Source of the DNA: Chromera velia
Lineage: Eukaryota > Sar > Chromeraceae
Assembly (NCBI GenBank): GCA_018398765.1
Contig: JAHBMJ010001650.1
Coordinates: forward strand, 1 to 27,857
Direction of reading: 5' to 3'
DNA: 27,857 bases
A model generated the notes under the pieces. The model made no database searches. It saw only the letters and a list, made by a program, of their open reading frames with translations, and was not told the DNA's origin. Numbering within the stretch: position 1 is the first letter of the stretch; each line of letters begins with the position of its first letter. This document shows, piece by piece, positions 1 through 11,200 of the stretch. The translations under genes and the position numbers were made by a program.

Positions 1-52
1 CCCCCCCCCCCCCCTCTCTCTCGCTCTCTCTCCCTCCCTCCCTCCCCCCCTC
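1..52. repeat. C / CT homopurine-homopyrimidine tract
   Basis: The left edge is a run of C followed by CT and CCCT units, with no coding content. It is a low-complexity tract at the window boundary, probably intronic or upstream of the LRR gene. The next 320 bases (53-376) show no exon I can defend. A short open stretch at about 125-160 followed by a GT could be an earlier LRR exon, but it is too short to call. Confidence 0.8.
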
Positions 53-376
53 CACAATTGATTCTGTTTCTGGGCTTGGCCTTGCTTTGTCTCCTCCTAT
101 GTTAAGGTCGAATTCTTTGAGCAGAGGGGAAGCGCTGGATAAAAAGGCCCTGAAGACTGGTAGTGTCAGAATGGGCGTTTGTTGTGGAACCCCTCGCTTC
201 ATTGTCTTTCTCTACGTCTGAATCATTCAGATCTTGCACACGTCTTTTTCTTTCTGTGGGAGCAGACTCTATCCCATGCAGTAGACCGATTTGACGTAGA
301 TCGAGCAATGGGGGTTAAACCCGTCTTGGTGATTAGACTGACTGTGAGTGTTATTGTCGTCTACTCGGGTGTGCAG

Positions 377-3300
377 ACTCTTCCGCAGTGAAAGGACGAG
401 CGCTCCCCCTCTTCCTCCGCTTTCTGGAACGAGTTCAGGCAGCAAGAAAGACGGAAGGGCGGGCACCTCGGCTGAAGAGCTTCACGTTTGCAGGTGAGGC
501 AAAAGGTCGGGCACTCAGAGGTGGCTGTTTCAGGTGTCGTTCGACCGATTGTCTGCCTCCTCTGCAGTAACAACGGCAGGCATCCAAGGAAGCATGAGAA
601 GGGAAGAGAAGGACCCGTTTGTGTAGATTGACTTTGAATCCTCTCCATGAAAGCCGGGAAGAGAACAAGGGGATCATTGGTTTCAAAGGAATGCAACTAG
701 GTTTGCACACAGAATGTTTGTGCACTCCTATGACTGACCGAGGTATGCATGTTTTATTTCGGCAATTCTTCCTTCCACCAAATTTACAGCTAGGCCCCTT
801 TCTGGCTTCCTTGCTCGATAGTTTTTCTTTTTGATGGATGGTGCTGGACCTTTTGTTTTTCTGTTGTGCGACCTGTTTATCTCCCGATGCTCTCTCTGTC
901 TGCATCACTTCTTCCAACGACCTCTCGACGATTCCACCCACCAACGAATGGATCGAATCGGTGGATTTTTCTTGCAGAGTCCTCGATCGGGCCTGAAGAA
1001 GCGTTGAAGATACTTCCACTGCTGCTCCCTAATTTGGAATTCCTCTCCATGAAGGGTATGGCGGTCGCTTGGTCGGGTGTCCGGATCAGTTTCGAGAAAG
1101 ACTGATTGTCTGCTCATGTGGAAACAGGCAGACGGAAAGAAATGCAATAGGGTGGCAGTCAGGCAGGCAGATGGATGGGCGACAAAAGGAAGAATGCATG
1201 GAAGTAAGGTTCGAACATTCCATGGGCCTGTTAGTCCATTCTTCTTTCCATGTCCATCTCTCTTTTTATCGCCCACGGCCCTTCTTCATGATGTGCACCG
1301 TTTGGAGGTTCGTATGACACGGCGAAGCCTGTCTGTTGCCATTGTCCCTTGTTTGTCCTTCCTCAGAATTACACTTCTGATTGTTCCCTTCCCCCTCCCT
1401 CGGACTTTTTTACGGCATGCAGGCAATCCTCTGGGCACAGGGGGGATTCGAGCACTGGCGGAGGGGATCCGAGGGGGAAAGGCGGACTCCTTGCTGACTC
1501 TTGATCTCGAGAAGACAAACCTTTTCAAAGCGGGGTGGTATATTCTCTGTGAGTCTATAAAGGGCATGTCTCTCCGACTGGAGACTCTGAACCTGTCACA
1601 CAACGCAATTTCGCCGCATGATACGTTGAGTACAAGAGTGTGGCCCCATGGGCAGGAGGAGATGAGCAGCCTGTGTTCGATCTTGTGTCAGGATTCTCTA
1701 CCGCGTCTCCGCGTGCTTTTGCTGCGAGAGTGCTGCCTCTGGAGCGGGTTGATCAAGCCGCTCGCAGAGTCTATGGGAATGGGGGGGTTACCCAATTTGG
1801 AGGTGCTTGACTTGGGGAGGAACCCCTGCCCCGGTGGGATTTTGAGTTATTTGGGGAGGGCTCTCCGCAAAGATGCAGTTCCCCAACTGAAAGAGCTCAT
1901 TTTGTCAAAGGAGCCCAAAACGTTAGCGCAGTCAAGCAGAGAGGAAATAAGTGAGTTCATCTGTGCTCTGAGAGATCCAGAGTGCCCCCCTCATCTTCAA
2001 GTGAGGGGTCTGCGTCTGAACGGACGGAGTATGGGAGAGGAGGGGGTGCGTGCAGTGGGGGCAGGCAAATGCCCATGTGTCCGCGGTCTGTGCCTGGATC
2101 TTTCAACCGACCAACTGATTGCGTTTTTGGAGGAAGTTCTTGGTGCAGGGGGGGGGTGCACTTTTGAGGAGCTTGAATTGGAGCTCAAATTTCAGGAAAA
2201 TGAAAGTCAAGCACTCAGGTTGTTTGGGGAGGGTATTCAAAAGGGGCATTTCGACTGCCTGCATAAGTTGCGGCTTATCGGCTGCTGGGGGTACGACGAA
2301 GGGGGGGACATTGTGGAGGGGAAAGCCGCGTTCTTCCCGTCCCTCCGTCACGCCAGATTCCCCCTGCTGACTGAAATCACAATGCAAGGCATGGTTGTGA
2401 CAGATACAGAATTGACGTTGTTTGCTGAGGCAGTCAGAGTCGGGAATTTGTCAGCACTTCGGCTCTTTGATGTGAGAGAGGAACGCAGTATAGGTCAGGG
2501 AGACAAATTTGGTCAAGCCGGGATGGAGGCCTTGATGAGTGCCGTCATAGAGAGTGAGGAAGGGCTGCCGCATCTTGAGTGTCTTCGTTTGGGGTGTGGC
2601 TCGAGGGCAGGGGAGGGGGCGGGGGCATTGGGGACAGCCCTTGTGTCTGGAAAGTTGGCCGGACTTTCGCGCGTTTTTTTGTCTGCATCCAATTTGACTG
2701 ATGAGGCCCTCAGGAGTCTCGGGGATGCGGTAAGGGGTTGGGGGCTTGCTGGTGTCTCTGTTCTCGACATCAGTGGGAACGGGGGTGTCAGTCGGGAAGC
2801 ATGCGGGGATTTTATGAGATCGATTGCTGAAAGTGAGATCGGACTGCCAAAGCTGAGGTTTCTAGGCATTCAATCTATCGATGTGTGCGGTGGGCCTGTG
2901 TCACTCACCCTCGCTTCCGGTAAGCTGCCATCTTTGGAGCATTTCTGGTACGATTCGTGGTGCATGTCTCCCTTCGAGTTTCGGCTTTATGATTCGGGGG
3001 TGGGGGACCTGGGAGACGCGGTGAGAAGAGGGAACTTTCCTCCTCATCTGAAAAAAATAGGCTTCAGACTCAAACAAGTCGGTACAAACGTAGACAGTCT
3101 ATTTAGAGCGATTGCAGAAAGCGAGACAGGTCTTCCGTCGTGTGTGCGTGCTCTCATTTTGTCTGGTGGTCAGTTCAGCGATGAAGCACTTGCCCTCCTT
3201 TCCGCAAATGGGGGAGGGGCGTCTGTAAGGAAGCTCTCGCACTTGTGGTCTCTTGACCTGTCTTACTGCAGTGTTGATGATGGTATGCTGAGAAGGTTGG

Positions 3301-3593
3301 GGGAGGTGTTCTCTGCGTATGAATGTAAAGAACTCTCGCGCATCTGCCTCCAAGGCAACCGAATCAGCATTGAAGGGCTGAAGGCGTTTTTTGATGCTTT
3401 GTCTCCTGAGTCAGTGCCAAAGCTCCACAGTCTTGATCTGAAAAAGCAAAAGGGAGTTGGGGGAGAAAAGCTTGGGAAGGAGGAACAGGAAATCTTTGAG
3501 TCTTCCGCTGAATCTCTGCTTTGTGAAGCTGTAAATGCAGGGAAGCTGCGGAGAATCATATCACTGTGGCGTTGGTTAGCTTGGTTCGAATGA
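377..3593 (+). CDS. Leucine-rich-repeat protein (RNase-inhibitor-like repeats), 3' part of gene
   Basis: Three exons are visible: 377 (or 389)-493, 978-1055 and 1423-3593, ending in TGA. All junctions are phase 1. Introns start GTGAGG at 494 and GTATGG at 1056, and end TTGCAG at 977 and GCATGCAG at 1422. Joining them restores LRR units across both junctions: LKSFTFAE + SSIGPEEALKIL, and LEFLSMKG + NPLGTGGIRALAEGI. The last exon alone gives about 723 residues with some 18-20 repeats of the LxxLxLxxN plus helical GxxALAxAL type, for example LETLNLSHNAIS, LEVLDLGRNPCP, LECLRLGCGSR, VSVLDISGNGGV and LWSLDLSYCSVD. Such repeats form curved protein-binding scaffolds. I see no NACHT, kinase, F-box or membrane segment, so the partner and role are unknown. 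The open frame extends upstream of 1423 to 1077, but that part is not LRR-like and is read as intron. The true start lies upstream of 377 or outside the window. Confidence 0.8.
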
Positions 3594-4918
3594 ATCAAGT
3601 GAGTGCGTTCTTGGGCCGCTTTTGTGGGAGACGGGGGTTTGCTGGCTACATGCAGGGTAGGGGCTGTGGATGTCTCTCTAGCTATAATAGTCAAAAGAAT
3701 TCACTCAAATATAGATGTACTGTGCAACATAATTTGATTACAGACACCATTAAGTGGTAAGTACAAAAAAAAAGAGCATTTACCCCATTTAGTTTTTTTT
3801 TCTTTTTTTTTGTTTATAAATGTATTTAAGCTGATAAAAAAAATGAAAGTCAGCATTTATTTGATTCAGGACTGGACGATATAGATTAAAGGCCGTTCTC
3901 ACGGTAAAACTTTCGGTCAGTAGGAGAGTCAGTCACACGCTAGGTCAGTAAGGTCACACGTCAAGTCTCCCGAAAAAACCTCGGCCCATAAATTCCGAAA
4001 TTAAGCTTACCGTAGTGTACCGTAGGGCTCCGCCCTTCTTCCCTTCCGTAAGGTGCTCCCCGCCTTGCCTTCCGCCCAGATTTGCATCCCTCAGTATGTA
4101 TCGATAAGTTTTTTTTTTTATAAGTTGCTCTTGTGCATTGCATGGAGAATTACATGGAGTCAAGGAGCCGAATAGAACCTTTTTCTTTATTATTAAATCA
4201 TATTAAATGCATTATAAATGCATTTGGTTCAGTCTAGAAGTTAGATCGATCGAGCTAAAATTGCTTACATCTAACCTAGGCCGTGCACTAGATAAAAAAA
4301 TAAAAAAAAAAAGCTATAAAAACTTTTTTTTTAATCTTTTTTTTTAATTATTTATCACCCCCTTAACTAGATAAACAACTGTTATTTAGATGACTTCCCT
4401 GAACCTAACTACCATAATGGAGATTCTAGGAAATTGAAAGTCTCTTCCAACAGCTGAGATCCTATGTTGTCTGTGCACAAATGTGTCGGTAGGAGCACAC
4501 GGTCAATCTACCATAATCCAGTACAATCCAACAGGCTGCTGTCTGATTCAATTAGAATTTATCGAATACATGCTAATTACACGACATACAAAAAACGCAT
4601 GCATGCAAAAAACCATCGGAGACTGACGCTTCGCATACATGCCGAGCTAAACATTAATAGCTCGAAATCAGCATGTCAGTTAATCGCAGTATTACGTCGA
4701 TCCTTGCAAGCCGATGGATAGACCGTAGGCATGATTAGAGAACACACGTAGTGTTCCGCGCGCGACGCCCCTCCGTATCTATACCGCTGTCTTTTGTCTA
4801 TCGCTGACGGTTCTCAGGTGCACTTGCGGAAGCAAACGACAACAAAAGGCCGTAACGTTGAAAATCAGTTATATGTAGATTATTTTAGAATAAAATAAAG
4901 AAAGGACAAACGCGCCTT
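3594..4918. other. AT-rich gene-free stretch
   Basis: No supportable gene. The region has long A and T runs (about 3768-3850 and 4293-4346). The latter pairs an A-rich run with a T-rich run and could fold back on itself. At 3885-3965 the motif GGTCAGTA occurs twice within a short GTCA-rich patch. The composition is much more AT-rich than the flanking genes, which fits old transposon-derived DNA. The end of this stretch is the 3' flank of the minus-strand reverse transcriptase remnant. Confidence 0.6.
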
Positions 4919-6231
4919 TCAAAGAGAACGAAGACCATCATCACCAGTCCGACGGACTGCAGACATGAACAAATCAAGCAAAAACGAAACAGGCCATCTC
5001 AAAATATACAACTCTAAAAATAAAAAAGTAAGTTCGTCAACCAGGATAACCGCAGGTGCATTACAAGAAAGAAGTGTCCGGATAAGATGAGAGGATATTA
5101 GGCCCTTTTTGGCCGAAACAGAAGGAACACAGGAGAAAGCATGCATCAGACGCACTCTACGAAGTGAACGTAGGTTAGGAAAAGACGACTATCCTCCAGA
5201 AATGGGCAACAGAGAAAAAGCAACCAAATTACGAAAGAAATTAAAAAGAACATCACGGTTAGGATTAACAGCAGCAAAAAGCAAAATCAAAGGAGATTCC
5301 AGTAAAGAGAAAAGACGCAGACCAAGCACCGTAGATCCCTTCTGACGCTCTAAAACGCATGCAGGACTGTAGAAGTCTTCCTCAAGTAAGTTTTCTATTA
5401 TGGAGTCATCCGGCACATCACTTATACCACAGTTAGACTTAAAAACAATCGTTCTATCGTCCATGTATCTCCTTGCCATCCATTTCTCCCCCCCCCATGA
5501 AGGCTTCGATCTTATCAATGCAACAGAGTACTCTTTCCACGCGGCAAAAAATCGGGCCCTACCAGGAGAGCATGGACTCCCTTGAGGAAAACCTTCATGC
5601 TGTCTGACCATCTTCCCTCGAACTCGAATTACATTCGAAACAAAATCAAGATTAATTATATGAGCCAGCATATCAAGAGGGCAAGAAAGTGCATTCGTAT
5701 AATTGCAGTGGGAGGATTAAAAAGCAATAGGTTTTAAGTAACGTCTCCGAGAATACCACTTCTCACCCGCTTCTCACCCGCCTGCCTCTCACCCGTCTCT
5801 CACCCGCCTTCTCACCCGTTTTAAGTAACGTCTCCCCTCTCACCCGCCTCCTTAATATAAAAAGACTTACGGGTCGGCAACACAACAAAGCGATATCTAG
5901 AGGAAGAATGAATGAAATGAACAAAGTCATTCAAATAAGAAAGGAAATCAGCTCTGGGTAGAGAGGGAAAAAATGCTTTGATGTCGTCCACCAGCAGACC
6001 AAGTCCACCCCGAGGCCAATACGAATTAGAAGAAACACAAGAGCCACGATCTGCAAGTCTCCCAAACCCTGAATTAAAGATCCCAACCTTATCCTGAAAA
6101 GCAAAGACAGAGTCAAAGTCACAATGTGGCGAAAAGTAAGAAAGACAACCATTCAAAGCCTTGCAAAGGAAAGAGAAAATCTCACGTCTGGCGTATCTCT
6201 TATAAGATATCGCGGTCGGGACAGTCTTTTA
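4919..6231 (-). pseudogene. Reverse transcriptase remnant of a retroelement
   Basis: Read on the minus strand, this is a reverse transcriptase in two frames. The first part (about 6231-5821) contains motif A, LLVDDIKAFFPSLPR. The second part (5716-4919) contains the motif B/C region, GFPQGSPCSP followed by RRYMDD, the catalytic Asp pair. A thumb-like segment continues past an in-frame TAG at 5191-5189 to a TGA at 4921-4919. A TAA at 5719-5717 and the repeat-rich 87-bp duplication at 5731-5835 break the frame between motifs A and B. The protein cannot be made intact, so this is a dead copy. The spacing and RRYMDD box fit a non-LTR or Penelope-like enzyme better than an LTR type, but I cannot fix the class. 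No endonuclease domain is visible. The neighbouring gag remnant on the same strand may or may not belong to it. Confidence 0.75.
5731..5846. repeat. 87-bp duplication with TCTCACCCG units inside the reverse transcriptase
   Basis: The 18-mer GTTTTAAGTAACGTCTCC occurs at 5731-5748 and again at 5818-5835. Between and just after the two copies lie about six TCTCACCCG units separated by 1-6 bases. The array sits exactly between reverse-transcriptase motifs A and B. The duplication is 29 codons long, so by itself it would not shift the frame. Further small changes must account for the frame change seen across it. Confidence 0.85.
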
Positions 6232-7110
6232 TACCATGACCTACGTGCAATGTCCTACAGAGAAAACACGCGTAGAACTCCCTAAGGATCTTTTTCTCTT
6301 TGTCAGTCAAGGGTGGCAGCTTCGGATGGTGTGCTCTCTGCTTCTGTTCGTCTGCCCCAGTGCACCGATGTCCATAGGTGCTAGACCAGTGGGATCATAT
6401 GACATATGACCTCCACCAACGGTCATAGGGGGTGCTTCTCTTGAGGGAAGTGTTTTGAGATGGGTTACTGCTGCAGCAAACGAAACAGATAGGTGAGGAA
6501 CGATCGAGAGTGCTTCAAATGCTGCTCCTACTGCTACCTTGAGGTTTGCGGGTTTCTTTCTCTTCACCTCCCTCTGGACGTCTTTGGGAAGACCCTTCTC
6601 ATACTGGTATACTTTATCACTCATGCTCATGTCAGGGATGAAGACCATCTTGGAGATGAAGTTGCTCGTGTATGTCTTAAGATCTGTACCCGACACTCCC
6701 GCACGCTTCATCCTATTTAGTTCATCCCGGTGATCATCACGGGTCCTTCTATCCTGAAAATATGTCAGCAGGACAGTTTGGAGCTCCAACTACGTCACAG
6801 GCGTGTGTGCATTCTTTTCTGTGAGCTTCACAGCTTTCACTGCATCGCCTTTGAGGTGGTTATCGGCTGTAGTGAGCAGCTGCGCATCGGTCATGTCATG
6901 GAAGTCGCAGTACTTCTCACACACCCAGACCTAATCTTCAAATTCCTCAACTGTTCCAGCATAATTGTAAATTGGTTTAATCGCCTTCGCAAAAGCACTG
7001 GAAGAAGTAGAATGCAAGTGCCCGAAGATCGCTTTCAGCTTAGCAATTTCTGTAGCCTGAGCTTGGTACAAGGCTTTCAACTCTTCGAATTCTCTGGTGA
7101 AACTTTCCAT
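6200..7110 (-). pseudogene. Retrotransposon gag-like gene with zinc knuckle, disrupted
   Basis: The minus-strand frame starts at ATG 7110-7108 (MESFTREFEELKALYQAQAT, a likely coiled coil) and runs to a TGA at 6309-6307, about 267 codons. It is interrupted by TAG at 6933-6931 and TAG at 6792-6790. The middle has the helical pattern of Ty3/Gypsy-type gag: LELQTVLLTYFQDR, FISKMVFIPDMSMSDKV, YQYEKGLPKDV. After a +1 change near 6330 the usual gag tail continues as LTDKEKKILREFYACFLC and HVGHGIKDCP, a CCHC knuckle with wider spacing (C-x2-C-x6-H-x4-C). It ends at TAA 6202-6200. Gag packages element RNA. The TAG at 6792 falls where the family usually has Trp (TW at a helix start), so TGG to TAG is likely. 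No protease, integrase or LTRs were found. Dead copy. Confidence 0.72.
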
Positions 7111-8248
7111 CCTGACAGAGCAAATTTGGTGGTAACGAGGCTCCTGCTATCACGTCTAGCGTAGTGGCTAGCTATACGTTAGCAGACGAGGGCTCATCGA
7201 GACAGAGACAGTTAGTCAGATGGAAGGTTTGTCATGCTATGCGTTTGTTATTATTCCCTCATTCATTCTGTTTCTGTTAGTCTGACTCTTATGCAACAGA
7301 AACGTGACTGTTGATTCATGTGGCTAAATCATATGTATACAATGATATGTGCGCTTATTTCGATCGCAGCCCCGGAACGACACACACGCGGGCCAGTTCC
7401 ATCATGCACAATCGATACGCAAAGGCGGGGCGCTCGCTGATGCTCGCACCACCTCCAACATACACGTCACATAACGACTACCCCTAACTTGTGGGCCCTA
7501 AGGTAATTTCGTTTTCTAAGCTATTTATACATGCAAAGTATTATAGAGTATTTAAGAGTATTACGCAGACTATGTCCGATCATCTGGCATGACATCCGTG
7601 TAAACATTAGTATGTATCAGTATGTATGACCTCTTCAGAGGCTCCTGAGCCGCCCCTTTGCAGGTAAAGTTTCAATTCAAAATAATTTTTATTGCTAGTT
7701 TTATTAGTACATTGTATACAAGTAAAATAGCTACAAATATTATGCAATGGGGTCTTTTTTTTTCAAACTTATTAAAGTGTCACAGCATCATCGGTGGCAT
7801 GCCTGATGCAAAACCCACATTTTTTTAAAAGTTCTTTTATAGCTTTAAAACTACTTAATTTTGCCTTTCATTTTTTTGCCAGTGGGCTTGCCTCTTTTTT
7901 GTATGATTTGCATAACTCGGATGACAAACAAACGTTGCATGTCCTGGTGCAAGTTTTTTAGAGCCAAAGTAGTAGCTCACCCGTGTTAACTGTCTCAATT
8001 CATTTTATTTTGGTTAATCAAATTCAACTTGCAAGTTAAGTAAAAGTTGAACTCATTAAAATGATTTTTTGAATTTTAAGATTTGAAACACTACAGTTTT
8101 TGACAAGTTCAATGTGTGGTTTAAAAAAACTTTAATAGTTAAAGTGAATTAAATAATTGATGTACAGTATTCATTTGATTGAAGAACGATTTTTCACGAG
8201 TAACAGGATTGAAAATATATTTCAGCATTTTTAAAAGATTGCACTTCA
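7111..8248. other. Gene-free AT-rich flank of the retroelement remnants
   Basis: No gene is supported. The part nearest the gag gene (7111-7500) would hold a leader and LTR if the element were complete, but I see no matching copy on the far side and no clear primer-binding site. From about 7660 to 8240 the sequence is strongly AT-rich with many short A and T runs. It also serves as the 3' flank of the minus-strand gene that ends at 8249. Confidence 0.5.
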
Positions 8249-11200
8249 TCACGCGACTTCCGTGTGTGCCTTCAAGTTCAGTTTAGCTTGCGTTCCTGGT
8301 AGTACTGCAGTGTGAGGGCTTGCGGCCGGATCTGCGTCGTATGTAAAGTTTCTGGCACCAGATTGTTGCACTCCTCCGTAAGCCTTGCTGGAAAGAGGAT
8401 ACTGAGCAAGATAGGGGGTACCAGGGTAGAAGAGGACCTCTTTGCACAACCCGTGAGCGGAAAGCGGTGCTGCAGAAGGTGGCACGATAGGACGATGATC
8501 CGAAAGGCCGGGGGGAAGTTTGGGTCGAAGGTAAGTCTTCTTTTCCCCCTTGTCCAGCAGAGCTCGTTGCTTTGGAAGCAGACGACATACGAGATCCTCC
8601 ACTCTGTCGGCAGAGGCGGCCTGCAACCAAAATACATGCATTGACGCATGGAAAAGGTGGAAAAGCGCAATGTAGGAAAGACCTGCCAACAGACAAAATC
8701 TGTGGAGGAATGACGTGAAGGGAAACAGAGGTGCATGGAAGCGCTTGCACTAAGCGAGTCTGCAAAGACGGCGATGCTTTAGTATTGTTCCAAAAAACCT
8801 GGAGCACTCGCAGTACACACAGTGCCTTCCCACAGGAGCGAACAGTTTGACTCAAGAAGAAAAACGTCCAGCTTTTCGGCAAGTAGCTCACAGTTTCTCT
8901 GACTGAGTATTTTTTCTTGTCCTTTGCCACCCCCACCCTCACTCCCACCCCTCTCTTTCTTTCTCTCTCCATCTCCCTCCATCTCCCTCTCTCTCCCTCT
9001 CCCTCTCCCTCTCTCTCTCTCTCTCACCGTCTCTCTCTCATCCTTGTCACCGACCTCTCGCAAGCCGGCTTTGAGGAAATCCCTGTGACTCAGCAGAGCA
9101 GCTGCCCTCATTCTCAGTGTCCTCTTGTCTGCCTTCTCCAAGTCGAACAGCAGGCCTTCTTCCAGATTCAGCAAAGGAGATTCCTGCCTCTTCTCTCCCT
9201 CGATCTCCTGAACATACGAGAGAAATGAAGAGGAAAAAATGACATGAGACAGAGAGAAGAAAAGAAGGTCGCAGGTGGAAGGAACAGGCAAAATACATGC
9301 AGGTGTTGCAGTGAAGAAAGACAAGGCGCCCAGAAACACATCAACAAAACTCTCTGTTTGAAGAGAGAGCGGCGAGACCAGAGAGCAATCAGAACTACAA
9401 GACTGTACATCAAAAAGTAAAGAAGACTGCGGAGACATCACCAGGGTGAAGGAACTTGCTTGTGCTTCTTCTTCTGTCCTAAAGCCGGAGGGAGCTGTCA
9501 AGGACAGAACATCCAGATCCAAATTTATGCGTTCATTAGAATCCTTTAGTCTATCTACCTATCTGGACACATGCATGCTCACCGTCAATGATCTGGCGGT
9601 TAGTGGTGTCCTCTTCTCCTTTTCCTTCTCTGCCTCCTGGCGTCTCCGTTCGAGAAACGCCTCCACAGCCCGAGTGCGCAATTGGAAGATCGGCGCCATA
9701 GAGGAGACCCCGGTGGCCCCCAGTCTGGAGGGCTCAAAGAGGAGGTCTGGCAGTGGAGCGAAGGTGGGGGGGATCGTGTGCCTGAACGAACGAACGAACG
9801 AACAGACGATTGTATGCAGGGGAGCAGACAGAAAGGGAATGAGACGGCATGCAGGGCACGAAAGTTCATTCGAATACCGATTGATTGATTGATTGATTGG
9901 CATATGAGAGGAGACTTTGGCTGGAGTGACCGGAAACTGGGTTGATGATTCATGGGTGGGTACTAGCCTGTTTTCCTTTTTCTTTCGTACCAAGAATGAA
10001 AGACTCGTTGTGTTGCCTCTTCGTCTTTCTGTAAGAGAGATGAAGTTGGAGATGGAGATGAAGCATCAGAGCAGGACCAGGAAAGAGACGGACAACAAAA
10101 GATAGGCAGGGCAGGGCAATAGCACGAACACGTGAGGAACGAAGCGGCCAGCGTGGACTGCAGTGATCAGACAAAAAAAAAGATGGCCGGATGAGCAAAA
10201 CAACCATGCAGACGAAGCCGAATTCAGCGACAGACCTCGAGACTGAGTGCACAGGTAGGACAGAGAAGACCTGAGATGGCCGAACGTTGAAAGTTTTGAT
10301 GTTCAGAAGAGCTGCAAAGAAAAAAGCAGAGAAGAATCAGAAAGACGGAGGCAGACAGACAAGGCAGAGCAGGCGAAGAGGCTGCTAGGGGCGTGCATGA
10401 TGACAGAAGGACGGGAGGGCCAAAGGAATGAGAAGGTGGACGCAGCAGAGAAAGGTCGAGAGAGAGAGGAGAATCGGAAGAGACAATGCAAGAATGGATG
10501 GGGAAAAAGAATGGAAGACGGCGGACACGTCTGATGTCACTTTGAATATCAGTAAAGTGAAGCTGAATGCAACTGCCAGAACGAAGAGCAGGAACAGACG
10601 TCCATTCTTATGCTTGCAAAAAACCAAATATGTGAATAATCGGCCATGATCCAACCCGACTGACTGACGTATCAACTGCCGCACATGGTCTTGCATTTCC
10701 TTCAATGCCAATTTTCGGGGGTCAGTGCCTCCGTCGGCTCGGGAAAGTTTGAGGTTCTCCGGCGTGGCATAGCTCGGAAGAGGAATTCCGTGTGCTGAGT
10801 AGAACTGAGGTCCCCATATGCCCCCCTTCTGTTGGAGGTCTTTCTTGAGATCAATGCACATCGCAGCGTCTCTCCTCTTCTCATGGATAGTCTGACGGAC
10901 TTCATCTGAAACTTCCACGGCGCTCAAAATCAAGCAAGGGTCCAGGAAGGGGAAGGCTGGAGGAGGGTGGAGGAAAGGGGGAAGTTTGGAGGGTCCTGCT
11001 AGGCCATCAAGGAAGAAGCTGGAGGGTTTTGGAGAGGTCACACACCAGATTACCTCCTTGGGAAGTCGATCGGCTGCAGGCACACACAGAGAGAGGGATC
11101 AATCAACAATGAGCAGACAATCATGGGATTCAGAAGGGAAAGAGAAAGAAGCAAACAGTCCCAAATACAGACAACAGTGTGTAGAAAGTCTGGTAGCGGA

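Noticed and set aside
4919..7110. TAG read as a sense codon (alternative genetic code)
   Set aside because: The interrupted frames also contain TAA and frameshifts, LINE-like copy 2 has TAA and TGA in frame, and the elements look decayed. The host genes give no support for recoding.
7111..8248. 5' LTR of the gag element
   Set aside because: No second copy of this sequence is seen beyond the reverse transcriptase, and no primer-binding site or TG...CA boundaries could be identified.
8779..9522. 247-residue continuous open frame on the minus strand
   Set aside because: Only 9207-9055 in this frame fits the exon chain. The rest runs through a CT microsatellite and intron sequence with clear donor and acceptor signals.
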